The notes under the pieces: generated by a model
Seen by the model: the letters and a program-made list of their open reading frames with translations, nothing else
What the model was told of the DNA's origin: nothing
Database searches by the model: none
Part shown: piece by piece, positions 48,401 to 58,967 of the stretch
Layout of the letters: each line of letters begins with the position of its first letter
Position numbering within the stretch: the stretch's first letter is position 1
DNA from: Adenophora triphylla var. japonica
Taxonomy: Eukaryota; Streptophyta; Magnoliopsida; Asterales; Campanulaceae
Length of the DNA stretch: 64,000 nucleotides
Reading direction: 5' to 3'
Assembly: GCA_022495995.1 (NCBI GenBank)
Contig: JAFEMH010000079.1
Location: 620,001-684,000 of the forward strand
Position numbers and translations under genes: made by a program

Positions 48401-48999
48401 TGTTTTGGTCAAATTTCAACAAGTGTCTTTGATGGTAAGAAAAATGACTAAAGTGATATGAATCTGGGTACAATGATTATCAAGTTGAATAGAAATGAAC
48501 ACAAGGATTTTTACGAGGAAAGCCCTAGAACAACTTGTTCGCCGGCATAAAACCTCGGGAGGTTTAGGAACCTACCTTGACCAAAAGTTTACTAAGTATT
48601 TTTGTGATTACAGAGCTAGGAGCGTATAGAAGGGAACTTAAGCTAGTGAAAAAACGTGTGTGCAATACAAGTGTTCTATCCCCTTTATACCTCTTTACAA
48701 CGGCTAATTACAAAGAAAATATTAAGCCTAGAATCTCGGAGGTAAGGTTGATCTTGTTGAGACATTATCGCCATTTTGTTGATTGAGGGGATAATGATCC
48801 GTTGCTGGATATGTTGATGAAGAAAACGTCGTTGAATTGGTCTCCTATCTTTTTGACACGTTCCCTGAAAAATAGGGTTAACGTAACAATAGTTCAACCT
48901 GCGAATGATCAAGATGCAAATAGGAGAACTCAAGTTGTTAGTACCAAGATGCTAGGTGCAAGTTGTAAACAAGTTGATTTAAAAACGTAGGGCCCAACA
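48401..48999 (-). repeat. Gypsy G 3' LTR (array unit 4)
   Basis: 599 bp, TGTTTTGGTC to GGGCCCAACA. The purine tract lies at plus 49000-49011. It shares the C in AAAACGTGTG with the 5' LTR. Confidence 0.93.
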
Positions 49000-49367
49000 A
49001 TTGCCCCCAAACTTTTTGAATTTAAAATGAAGAATATAAAGAGACAAAAAATTTAAAAAGTTTGCCAAAAATGGTAAAAGGTACACGGCGGTTTTAAATG
49101 AAAAGGTTTTTGATGGGACGGTTTTGAAGATTTCCAAAGCAAAGGTCATGATCATTAAGACTTCCAACCGCTGCCAACCTCTCCCTTAAATAAATAAGAC
49201 TCCTCCCCAACTCTCCCTTTCACAGAATAAAAAAGGTAGCTTTCAAGGAGGTTTTCGAGAGGAATAACCAAGGAAGGAGACCGGAGAGAAAATCAAGTAA
49301 GAATTTTCCGGTGAGTTTCTCTTTTCCTTTTCAATTTTCTCTTTGATTTCTTGCTCAAGTTGTAAAA

Positions 49368-52300
49368 ATGGGAAGAAAAAAGGTGATTATAATCGAAAGT
49401 AATGAGGGTTTGCCCGAGGGTTTCTCAACTCAGAACATGTTGAAAAAATCAGACAATGAAAAATGTTTGATTCCTCAAGCCAACTTAGAAATCATTAAGA
49501 AAAATCACGCTATGCCATATGAAACCGTCTTTTTCACCCACCCTGACTTAACTTCTGAATGCTATTCTACCGATTGACTTAACTTCCCTAGTTAGGTTAA
49601 ATGCGGAGACTGAGTTGGAAGTTGGTTTAGAAGAATTCACTTATTGATGGAGAAAAATTCCTCTAGTAATAAAAACCGAGCAAGTGTACTCACTACCAGT
49701 GTAGCAGTATGCACGAGCAGGGGTCGAACCACAGAGACTCGTTGGTAAACAAGCAAAAGAAAAGCAATGAATAAAGTAACCAGAGATTTTTAGATTTGAA
49801 ATAATAATCTAGTTCTAAAACAGAAATAAACAATTAAAACTAAGAAAGCAATTTAAATGTAACGAATTAACTCAGATCAACAACGGAGATTCACGGATTG
49901 GATTCACAATTACTTTCACTTTATGCTATATTTGTTGCTAAAAACATTAATCTCAATCTAAGATTCATTCACAAAAGTAAGGATTGGGACGGTGTGGTGC
50001 CCGAATTGCAACCCTTTGAATTATTATCAAGTTGCGTTTTCTGTTACGGTCACACAACAATCAAACGATTATTTAGCCCTTTAGAATATTGAATCTAAAC
50101 CCTTTTGATTTCTATTATGGCCTCAATTAGGTCCAATCTTCAAAACAGAGTTCAATTGTATCAATCCCCAAATTAATGGCGGAATTAATACCCAAATAAT
50201 TAAAAGGCCAAAGTCATCTTAACATGAAATTGCAACCTTAAAACTGTTAAAGATAAATACTTTGAAGAACTAGAAAGAGATTAAATTGGAATAATGAAAT
50301 CTACAGCATAAAGATCCAGTAATTGCTACAACCAATCCGCAAACCTAAGAGATTTAGCTACTCAAAGACATAATGAAAATAACAATACTTATAAAATAAA
50401 AGAACATCAAAACCTGAGAAATCCGGGATTGAAGAACGAAGAAATCTCTAGAAAGCTCAAAAACTAAGAACTCAAAACAATGATTCAAGATCCCTCTTAA
50501 AATCTGCTACTTAAGTATTTATATTAGGGCAAAATACACAGGTCAAAACGGAATAAAAGTCAAGAATGCCCTTAATAAGTTGCTGAAATCTGGTGCTGAA
50601 TACGGGACGAGCGCGGCCGCTCTGCAGGTGAGCGCGGTCGCTCTTCTTTACAGGGATTTTTGTCTTCACAACTTTACTTGAGCGCGGCCGCTCTTAGGAT
50701 GAGCGCGGTCGCTCTGGAGGACAGGGATTTTTGGCTTGCTTTCTTCAATGGAGCGCGGCCGCTCTTGGGTTGAGCGCGGCCGCTCTGGAGGCCAGCAACT
50801 GGAGCTCGAATCTGCTTCATTATTTTCATGCTCCGCTCCGCTCCAACTTGATTTCCTTGCCCTTTTCTTGACAAAACTCAACATAAAATCATACTTTTGC
50901 CCTGTACTCATCAAACACTCAACAACCACATTAAAACAACATAAAACCCGGGATTTTGAGCCTAAAATAAGTTCGTAAACATGTAAAATGGGTGTGTAAA
51001 AACACATCCATCACTTATACAACTGAGATTAGGGGATTTGGCCCTGGGAGATTTAGCTTTAGGATTAAGACTGGTGAAGCCCTTTTTTGTATGATAACTG
51101 TGATCCTGCTGATAGAGGTTGGAGGAACAAATTTTTCTTTGCAAGGAGAAATACCCTAGCTTTGGAGGAGGGTGCAATTTCCAAGTGGAGGTCTCAAGGT
51201 AGTATAGATAATTTTTCTTACTCTATTAATGTTACTTAACAACCTGCTAACTAATCACTTGAATCTCTTTTGGCGTAGTTGCTAAGCTGAGCGTGCTTTT
51301 TCCAGCAAAAGAGGGTACAGGGGAGAATGTGAGGAAAATCTATGAGTTGGATCCATTAATAAGGTCTTTCAAGGCATTCCCGGTCTTGTTTTCTGTAGAT
51401 TTAGAAGAAGAACTTAAGCCTGAAGAAGCTCTGCCTGATCAAGAACTTAACCCTGAAGAAGCTCTACCTGATCCCACCAAGATGTCCACAGGTTTACCTA
51501 ACATCTTAAAGCTTTGCCTATCTCCAATCTGTTCTAATCTTTTTAAGTTGTTCTTATTTTATACCCCTTTTTTGCAGCTACTCGATCTAAAGACACTGTG
51601 AGTGCTGCAGACCTATTGGCTGAAGTTAGGGCAAAGAGAACTGCCAAGAGAGATAATAAGCCTCCAACTCCTATGTCTATGGCATCTACTTCTGATTTGA
51701 ATGTCTCCAAGAAGAAGGAGGAAGCGAAGAAAAGGAAGTTGATAGAGGCTGAGGCCACGGATGCAAGTGATGATATGGTGAAAACAAGAGAGAAGTTTAA
51801 AGCTGCGATAGCAAGATTTGTTGATGAGGTAAAACGAAGAGACCTTGAACCTTACCAAAGAGTTGATAGAGTATTAATACTTCTTTTACACAGGTTTCGG
51901 AAATTATGAGTCCTATTATGGACCAGGTCGATACTCTGAAGATCAAGGCGGCAAAATGTAGTCATGAAGCTGCGGAATCAAGGAAGGAAGCCACCAAAAG
52001 TGCTGGGGAAGTAGAGAGGTTGAAGAAAGAAGCAGAAAAGTATGTTGGTGAGGTGGAGAAATTGAAGAAAGATTTTGAGACTTTAGGGAAGGAAGTGGAA
52101 GTTGTTCGTGCTGAGAATGAAGCTCATATGAAAGAGCTTGAAGCAGCCAAGGGACATTTCAAGTTCAATGCCACCAAGACATTGCTGGAGGCCATAATTA
52201 AGCTTATGGAGGAGTACAAGAATGGACAAGCTCCAACTTGGGACTTGGAGGAGGAGAAAAGAACTTTAGAAGACCACATTGGAGAACCAGCAGATGGAGA

Positions 52301-52460
52301 GGAGGTGAACTCAATGGCCCTTGAAACTCTAGTTGATGATACTGATAAAGCTTTGAGTACCATAGTGGTAGCTCAAGTTGAAGAAAATGATCAAGGGAAG
52401 AAACCAAATGCACCACCGGCGGCGAGAGCCGTAATGTTTGAAAAATTTGAAAGTTTATAA
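49368..52460 (+). pseudogene. Antisense gene of Gypsy G, array copy 4, interrupted
   Basis: Same gene as the other copies, damaged twice. A 131-bp stretch present at 26294-26424 in copy 1 is replaced by about 9 bases (near 49577-49587), removing the core of the PF04195-like domain. A solo LTR (H) sits at 49645-51013. Exons 2-4 downstream are well kept, with the coiled coil at 51906-52430. The C-terminus differs (ARAVMFEKFESL) because GGCAGCAGGCCAGAATG reads GGCGAGAGCCGTAATG. Confidence 0.8.
49645..51013 (-). mobile_element. Solo LTR H in the antisense gene of copy 4
   Basis: 1369 bp starting TGATGGAG and ending CATCCATCA, with target duplication CTTAT (49640-49644 and 51014-51018). No internal region is present, so it is a solo LTR or a very small non-autonomous element. 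It carries six GAGCGCGGCCGCTC or GCGGTCGC palindromes at 50606-50787. A TATA-like ATATAAATAC on the minus strand (about 50516-50525) suggests minus orientation. Confidence 0.85.
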
Positions 52461-52529
52461 GTAGTTTGGAAGGAGGAGGAACAAAAAACAATTTTTTGCT
52501 TATTTGCCGCACCATTGGTGGGCACCAAA

Positions 52530-53351
52530 TGGGGGGTCTGTCCCCAAAAACAAGTTTATTTTGGTATGTAATGGCTCATAAGAGCCCAAACAATCTATTT
52601 GGGGGTACTAGGTTGGACTAGTACTCCAAGATTTCTTAGGTTTTAAGGGATTAGTTGGCTTATCCAACTTATCTTTTAGTTGCAAAATCTTTTGGGAACA
52701 CTTTAAGGTTTTATAGAAGTATTTTAAGCTTTTCAGAAATACTTTCTTGTTCATTAGATAACATGTTGATGTTATAAACAGAAGGTAACATGATAATGTT
52801 ACAACCAGTGGTCACAACTTAAATAAGTGTGAAATCGTGCGCCTAGGCGAAGGTGTCAAAACCTTAATTCGTTAGAAAAGATGAAAATCTTTTAACCATA
52901 TGTAAATTGTACCTTTGATCAGAGGTAACCGTTTGAAGAGATAGAACAAGTATCAGCCGTCCTGGCGTGTCAACAAGTTCTATCCCTCTCCAGCTAGAGT
53001 TTCAACATGTATCAGTCATACTGGCGTGTCAACATGTTGAAATTCTTCTTCCTAGGTCCAAACATGTTGGAGCCGTACTGGCGTGTTAACATGCTTAGAC
53101 CTACTCCAATTTTAGGTCTCAACAAGTATCAGCCGTACTGGCGTGTCAACATGTTGAGCCTACTCCGTTTGTTCAAGTTGTATACCTTGCAAAACAAATT
53201 CATGTTAGGGTTGGGCGTTAGCATAGCTAACGCCCCTCGGATGCTTAAGTTAGTAAGGATTTTCAATGAAACTTGATAATTTGAAACATGTGAATGAACT
53301 TGACAGCAAAAATAGATCATACCTGAGAAGTCTAGTTGTAAATAACTGGAC
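52530..53351 (-). repeat. Gypsy G spacer between pol and the antisense gene, with ~59-bp tandem repeats
   Basis: No gene. Four copies of a repeat containing ATCAGCCGTACTGGCGTGTC followed by AACATGTT start at about 52951, 53010, 53067 and 53127, so the period is 57-60 bp. Variable tandem repeats at this place are known from Ogre/Tat elements. Confidence 0.8.
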
Positions 53352-54125
53352 TTACATAAAATATAGCTTCAAATGAATAGCATTCCAACTTCTAGGGATC
53401 CTGTCTCCACTTGGGGTTGACAACCAATACGCACCTTTGCCAGCTTCCGCATCGATGAGATATGGCCCTTCCCACTTGGGAGCTAATTTACCTGCATTCA
53501 ATTCTCTTGTATTTTGAAATACTTTTCTCAAAACTAAATCACCAACCTAGAATCTTCTTATTCTGACATTCTTGTTATATGATCTAGCAATCCGTTGTTG
53601 ATAAGCTGCCATCCTTATCTTGGCTAAATCCCTGATCTCATCAATTGTATCTAAATCTTGGGTTAGCAATAGGTTATTTTCATCTTGAGTTAATAAGCCA
53701 TACCTTGCTGTTGGGATTGTCACCTCTACTGGAATTACAGCTTCTGCTCCAAATACCAAAGAATATGGAGTCCTACCTGTGGCCCCTTTTGTAGTGGTCC
53801 TATCTGTCCAAAGTATAAGTGGTAACTCTTCGGCCCATCTTCCTTTCTTTTGATCTAGGCGCTTCTTCAAGTTGTTGACAATCAACTTGTTGCTTGACTC
53901 GACTTGACCATTGGCTTGAGGGTGGACAGGCGTGGACATGATCAACTTGATGCCCCAGCGAGCACAAAAATCTCTGGTCTTCTTACTTATGAATTGTGAC
54001 CCGTTGTCACATATAATCTCTGATGGTACACCAAACCTACTAATTATATTTTTCTTTAAAAATGAAATTACCTCCTTGTCTCTTACTTATACATAAGCTT
54101 CTGCCTCGATCTACTTTGAGAATTA
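53352..54125 (-). pseudogene. Gypsy G integrase core and C-terminal domain
   Basis: Integrase with its catalytic D in ICDNGSQF and E in NGQVESSNK, then GRTPYSLVFGAEAVIPVE. The C-terminal GPY-type region is KLAPKWEGPYLI, ending HLKLYFM at 53352. In-frame stops: TAA 54123-54125 (where MTDYFSK is expected), TAG 54111-54113, TAA 54087-54089, TAG 53547-53549 (between RRF and VGDLVLR). The reading frame is otherwise continuous, so these are point nonsense changes. Confidence 0.92.
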
Positions 54126-55082
54126 ATCGGTCATTGCCAACATGAACACTTTGCCTCCGGGGGCTTTAGGCAACTTGCCTACAATATCCATGCCCCATTG
54201 CATGAAAGGCCAAGATGAGACGATAGGATGCAGAGGCTCTGCAGGTTGATGCAAGATGTTGCTGTGTCTTTGGCAGGCATCACACTTCTGTACATAGCTC
54301 ATGGCATCTTGACGCATGGTTGGCCAATAATAACCAGTCTTGAGGGCCTTTGACGCTAATGCTTTTCCACCAGAATGATTTCCACATATTCCTTCATGGA
54401 TTTCTTTCAGCACCAGTTCAACTTGCTTATTATCAATACATCTTAAATAGTGCCCTGCAAAAGATCTCTTAAATAGCACATTATCTATTAAAACGAAAGT
54501 TGAAGTACGAATCTTAAAAGATCTAGCATTCTTAATATCTGGCGGGATAGTCCCAAGTTGAAGGAACTCAATTATTGGTTGGGTCCAAGAAGGTCTAGCA
54601 TCTTGTGCCCCAGTAGGTTGAGTAACCGCTTGAGTTTCCTCAACTTGGTCTATTGCCGGGAACTTAACATAAATAATGGGAATATTAGTATGCAACATTG
54701 ATTTGCAAGTTGAACCCAAGTTGGTTAATGCGTCCGCTTCTATGTTTTCTTCTCTAGGGACCTGTTCCAAAGAGAATGATAGGAATTTTGAAGCTAAGGC
54801 CTTAACATGTTGGAGATACAGAGTCATCTTGGAATGCTTCGCCATATAACTGCCATTAAAATGGTTAGCGAGCAATTGAGAGTCAACATATATATTTATA
54901 TGCATAATGTTTAAACTTAAAGCAGTAGTTAAACCCATGATTAAAGCTTCATACTCAGCTTCATTATTTGTTGCATTGAATTCACAAGATACAGCTTGAG
55001 GTATGATATCACCTTGAGGGGACTTCAGGACTATTCCCAATCCAATTCCTTTGGAATTTGAAGCTCCATCCGTGAACAGTGT
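54126..55082 (-). pseudogene. Gypsy G second RNase H and integrase zinc-binding domain
   Basis: TLFTDGASNSKGIGLGIVL, NNEAEYEALIMGL, YVDSQLLANH and REENIEADAL are the archaeal-like RNase H typical of Tat. Then HEGICGNHSGGKALASKALKTGYYWP and CDACQRH form the HHCC zinc finger of integrase. [10 protein letters not shown] and VFMLAMTD follow, where the first catalytic D of the core is found. Upstream it is separated from RT by TAG 55083-55085, probably a former W codon (PRF-W-TLFTDG). Confidence 0.92.
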
Positions 55083-56528
55083 CTAGAATCTAGGAATAGT
55101 TTTACCTTCAAGTTGCTGTACTTCCAGTTCCACTTCGGGTTGCAAACTTGGACTGAAGTCTGCTACAAAATCTGCTAGAGCCTGAGATTTGATGGCTGTT
55201 CTTGGCTCATACGAAATGTCATATGTGCTCAACTTGACCGACCACTTGGCCAATATGTCTGACATCTCTGGGGTTCTTAACACATTTCTTATAGGATAGT
55301 TAGTTCTAACAGTTATAGAATGTGTTTCAAAATAATGACGCAGTTTTGTAGCAGCAGTAGTTAAAGCTAAAATTAATTTTTCAAGATGAGAGTACCTCGT
55401 TTCAGCATCTAGTAAAGACTTACTTATATAGTAAACATGATGCTGTTCACCTTGGATTTCCTTCACCAATACTGCACTAACAGCATTCTCAGATACAGCT
55501 AAATATAAGTAAAGGTGCTCACCATGTTCTGGTTTGGCAAGTAGGGGTGATGTCACCAAGTATTCTTTAAGTTGCTTAAAAGCTGCTTCATGTTGGTCAG
55601 TCCATTGGAAGAGTTTATTCTTCCTTAATACTTCGTAGAATAACCTGCACTTATCAGATGATTTAGATATAAATCTATTTAGTGCAGCTACTCTACCCGT
55701 TAACCTTTTGACATCTTTAATGTTCTTGGGAGATTCCAAGTTGAGAATGGCTTTGATCTGCTCGGGACTGGCTTCAACTCCTCTCTTGGTCACCATATAA
55801 CCCAAGAATTTTCCTGCTTTAACACCAAAACTGCACTTGGATGGATTAAGCTTCATGTTGAAAACTTTCAAGATGTTGAACGCCTCAGCAAGATGCTCCA
55901 CATGATCTTCAATATGCTTGGACTTGACTACCATATCATCTATGTAAACTTCCATTGTCTTGCCAAGTTGATCTTTAAACATCTTATTCACGAGCCTCTG
56001 ATAAGTTGCCCCTGCATTTTTAAGACCAAATGACATAGCAATATAACAATATATACCTTCCGGAGTCATGAATGCTGTATCCTCTTGATCTGAGGTCTCC
56101 ATTTGAATTTGCTGAAAACCTGAAGACGCATCCATGAATGTTAAGATGTCGTGGCCAGCTGTCTCTTCAACTAGGGAATCAATATGAGGAAGAGGGAATG
56201 GATCCTTCGGGCAGGCCTTGTTCAAGTCCGTGAAGTCCACGCATACTCGCCACTTGCCGTTCCTCTTCTCTACCACCACAACATTGGCTAACCACCTTGG
56301 ATATTGAACTTCTCTGATCATATTGGACTTCAAAAGCCTCTCAACTTCATCCTTTATGATCTGGTTCCTCTCCTGGGCAAACTTCCTTCTTTTCTGATGA
56401 ACAGGACGGATGGTTGGATCAATGTTCAACTTGTGAGTAATGATGTCCTTGCTTATTCCTGTCATGTCCTCGTGCTTCCATGCAAAACAACATTTCTGAC
56501 TTCTTAAGAACTCAATCAGCTCTTCCTA
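55083..56528 (-). pseudogene. Gypsy G reverse transcriptase and RNase H
   Basis: RT motifs: VVVVEKRNGKWRVCVDFTDL, DPFPLPHIDSLV, FMDASSGFQQIQM, MSFGLKNAGATYQRLVNKMF and catalytic VYIDDMVVKS. The connection and first RNase H follow (LYLYLAVSENAVSAVLV, YISKSLLDAETRYSHLEKL). The 460-residue stretch 55083-56465 is uninterrupted. An in-frame TAG lies just upstream at 56526-56528. Confidence 0.95.
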
Positions 56529-58091
56529 AATTTCAGATGGAAGGTCTATACCAACTTGTACTTGGGCCTCAGGATTCGACTCATCAACAGAAACATTTTT
56601 CGTCTCATGCTCCACTGCTTCAAGAACATCCTGGGCCTTTTTCTTTAATTTCTATGCTTGACGAGGAATCGAACTTGCCTTCATATTAACCTTGTAGCAT
56701 TCTTTAGAAACTTGCTGATTCCCCTTCAACTTGGCTACACCCCAAGGTGTTGGAAATTTGACACACTGGTGATAAGTTGACGGCACGGCCTTCATGTTGT
56801 GGATCCAAGGTCTTCCCAAAATGACATTGTACGAGGAAGAGCATTCGATCACACAGAACCTTTCCATAGAATTCATACCCTCCAAATAGATAGGCAACTT
56901 GATTTCTCCGACTGTCTGCTTTATTTCACCACTGAATCCTACCATCACGGATGAATTCTTCACAACTTCAGATAAAGGAATGCCCATATCTTCAAGAGCA
57001 TGAGTGAAGATTATGTTGACTGAGCTACCGCCATCGATCAAAATTCTCTTGACCACACAATTAGCAATCTGTACCTGAACAACTAGACCATCATGATGAG
57101 GGTCCAACGTGTTGTCCTTATCCTCAAAGGAGATAACCTGACCATCTGTGAAGTCACGATGCCTTGAGGGCAATTCTGACCGATCCTCCTTAGAACTCTT
57201 GGCATGACGCTTAGCTGCAGAGTAAGTTGTTCCACAAATATGGGATCCACCTGAAATAACATTTACTACCTTGGTGGCTGGAGGTGGTGCAACTTTCTCG
57301 GGTCTGGACTGCTCCCCTGAATCAGGTTCTTTAGACTCACTTCTGACCCTCTTCTTACCCAAAAAATCCTTAAGAAGACCCTTGGATAATAAATGAGCAA
57401 TCTCCTTCCTCAAGGCAAAACAATTCTCAGTGGTATGCCCAAAATCCTCATGAAATGCGCACCACTTGGACTTGTCCTTCCAAGTTGTTGGCTGATCATT
57501 CTTCTTGGGCCATCTTGCTTTATCTCCAAGATTTCCCATGGTGCAAAGGATTCCTGCAATGTCCACAGAAAAGCAGTATTCAGAAATTTTAGGATAATCA
57601 TTATCATCCCGATCTTGATCATCATCTACAAAATGAACTTTAGAAGATTCAGATTTAGCAGGGGGTTTGCCCCTGTTGGACTTATAGTGATGGGAATCCG
57701 ATTTTCTGTCAGAGGGCTCAAATAGAGGAGTAGGGGTTCTCCCAGTTGACTTCCCCATTGCCAGGCTGTCATCCTCCAATCTGATGAAAGGCAAGGCTCT
57801 GGTTCTAATTTCTTCAAGTTGTTTCGCCGGAGTCATCACCAACTCATTATAAAATAGAGAGCTCTTCTTCAAGCCAATACGGAATGCTTCCGTAGCTGTG
57901 AACACGTCCAAGTTGGGTATAGTCACTGCCTCCTTGTTAAACCTGTGCAAATACTCTTTAAGACTTTCGTTAGGCTGTTGCACAATTCTATAAAGGTCAC
58001 TAGTCAACTTGTCAAATGCCCTATTGCATGAAAATTGATTGATAAACATATTGACAAGTTGAGCATAAAAAGAAATAGAGTTTAGAGGAAG
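56529..58091 (-). pseudogene. Gypsy G gag C-terminal part and protease
   Basis: Gag with SLKEYLHRFNKEAV, a zinc-binding-like WCAFHEDFGHTTENCFALRKEI, and the aspartic protease at ILIDGGSSVNIIF with VILGRPWIH downstream. Breaks: TAG 56652-56654 after SIPRQA. The rest reads in frame. It assembles the particle and cleaves the polyprotein. Confidence 0.92.
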
Positions 58092-58925
58092 TCATGTTAG
58101 CCATTTTAAGGCCGGTCCTGACAAAGTTGAGCCAAAGCCCCTGCAAAAACATGCTTCTCTAAAAATAGGGGGGATACTTATAATATCCATTGACTCCTGA
58201 TACAGCAACACATGCTCTGCTGGATCGGTGCTTCCATCATATTTCTTCATATGAGGGACTGAAAACTTCTTTGGGATTTCCACACTAGCTATTGCTGGCA
58301 CAAAACGAGATTCATTATAGCAAGTTGGAGAAACTTGGTGGTATGACACATTGACTCCAGGTATGCTCCGAAGCAAATCCTTTATAGTCTGCATTTCCTT
58401 AACAAGTTGACTCTCTGCGAAAAGAGGATTGTTATTAAACTGAGATGCAGAAGTATCAAAAGCATTAAAGAAACTCCCTGTTTGCCCCATTGAGGGTGTA
58501 GCATAGGTGTAGCAAGATGACAACACAGGTTGGCTAGCTGGAAGGCTTAATCTTGGCTGCTCGATTGGAATGGATGTCACGATTGTACTTTCTGCTGGCA
58601 AGGTATTGGACATAGGGATATCTCCAAAATGGCTTGGTCCTGTACCTGTACCAAACAAAGATCTGGGAAGTAAAGGTTAAAATGGAGTAGATACTTGAGT
58701 ATCAACTTGCTTCCCTTTATGCAGGCTATCAATGGCATTGAATATCATGGCATTCGTATGCTCCTGACCATCCAATCGATCATTCACTTTCTTCAACATA
58801 TCGGCCATGTTGGATAATATCTCCAAATTGACAGCTTCCGCATTCAAAGATGGATTGCCTTGGGTGCCAGAAACAGGAAGCGGCCGACTCATCTCACCTT
58901 GACTGCCGGACGACAGATTGGCCAT
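58092..58925 (-). pseudogene. Gypsy G gag N-terminal part
   Basis: I take the ATG at 58925-58923 (MANLSSGSQGEM) as the start, about 40 bases after the LTR. It contains DMLKKVNDRLDGQE and, near the end, VPHMKKYDGSTDPAEHVLLY and GPALKWLT, the start of the retrotransposon gag domain. In-frame stops TAA 58677-58679 and TGA 58092-58094 cut it. Confidence 0.88.
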
Positions 58926-58947
58926 TTCTATGCAAATAATCAAAGTT

Positions 58948-58964
58948 CCCCACGGACGGCGCCA
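58948..58964 (-). other. Gypsy G primer binding site
   Basis: On the minus strand TGGCGCCGTCCGTGGGG starts a few bases after the 5' LTR. TGGCGCCG-type sites are typical of Tat/Athila-like Gypsy elements. Confidence 0.88.
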
Positions 58965-58967
58965 AAT

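Larger units (their letters stand above)
37136..52529. repeat. Tandem array unit 4, split by elements D and H, continuing into Gypsy G
   Basis: The fourth copy resumes at 47046 after element D and runs to CACCAAA at 52529. There, unlike units 1-3, the original Gypsy sequence goes on (TGGGGGGTCTG). This shows unit 4 to be the ancestral locus. It has a perfect hairpin CCCGTGCTACGCACGG at about 48345-48360, where units 1-3 read CTACGTACGG. Confidence 0.93.

Noticed and set aside
50606..50787. GCGGCCGC sites as possible cloning-vector NotI contamination
   Set aside because: Units are embedded in a larger 14-base palindrome, vary (GCGGTCGC), lie inside an LTR with a target duplication, and have analogues with other words in other LTRs.
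49645..51013. Element H as a retrozyme with a hammerhead ribozyme
   Set aside because: I could not find the CTGATGA core paired with a GAAA element in suitable spacing, nor an internal region with primer site.
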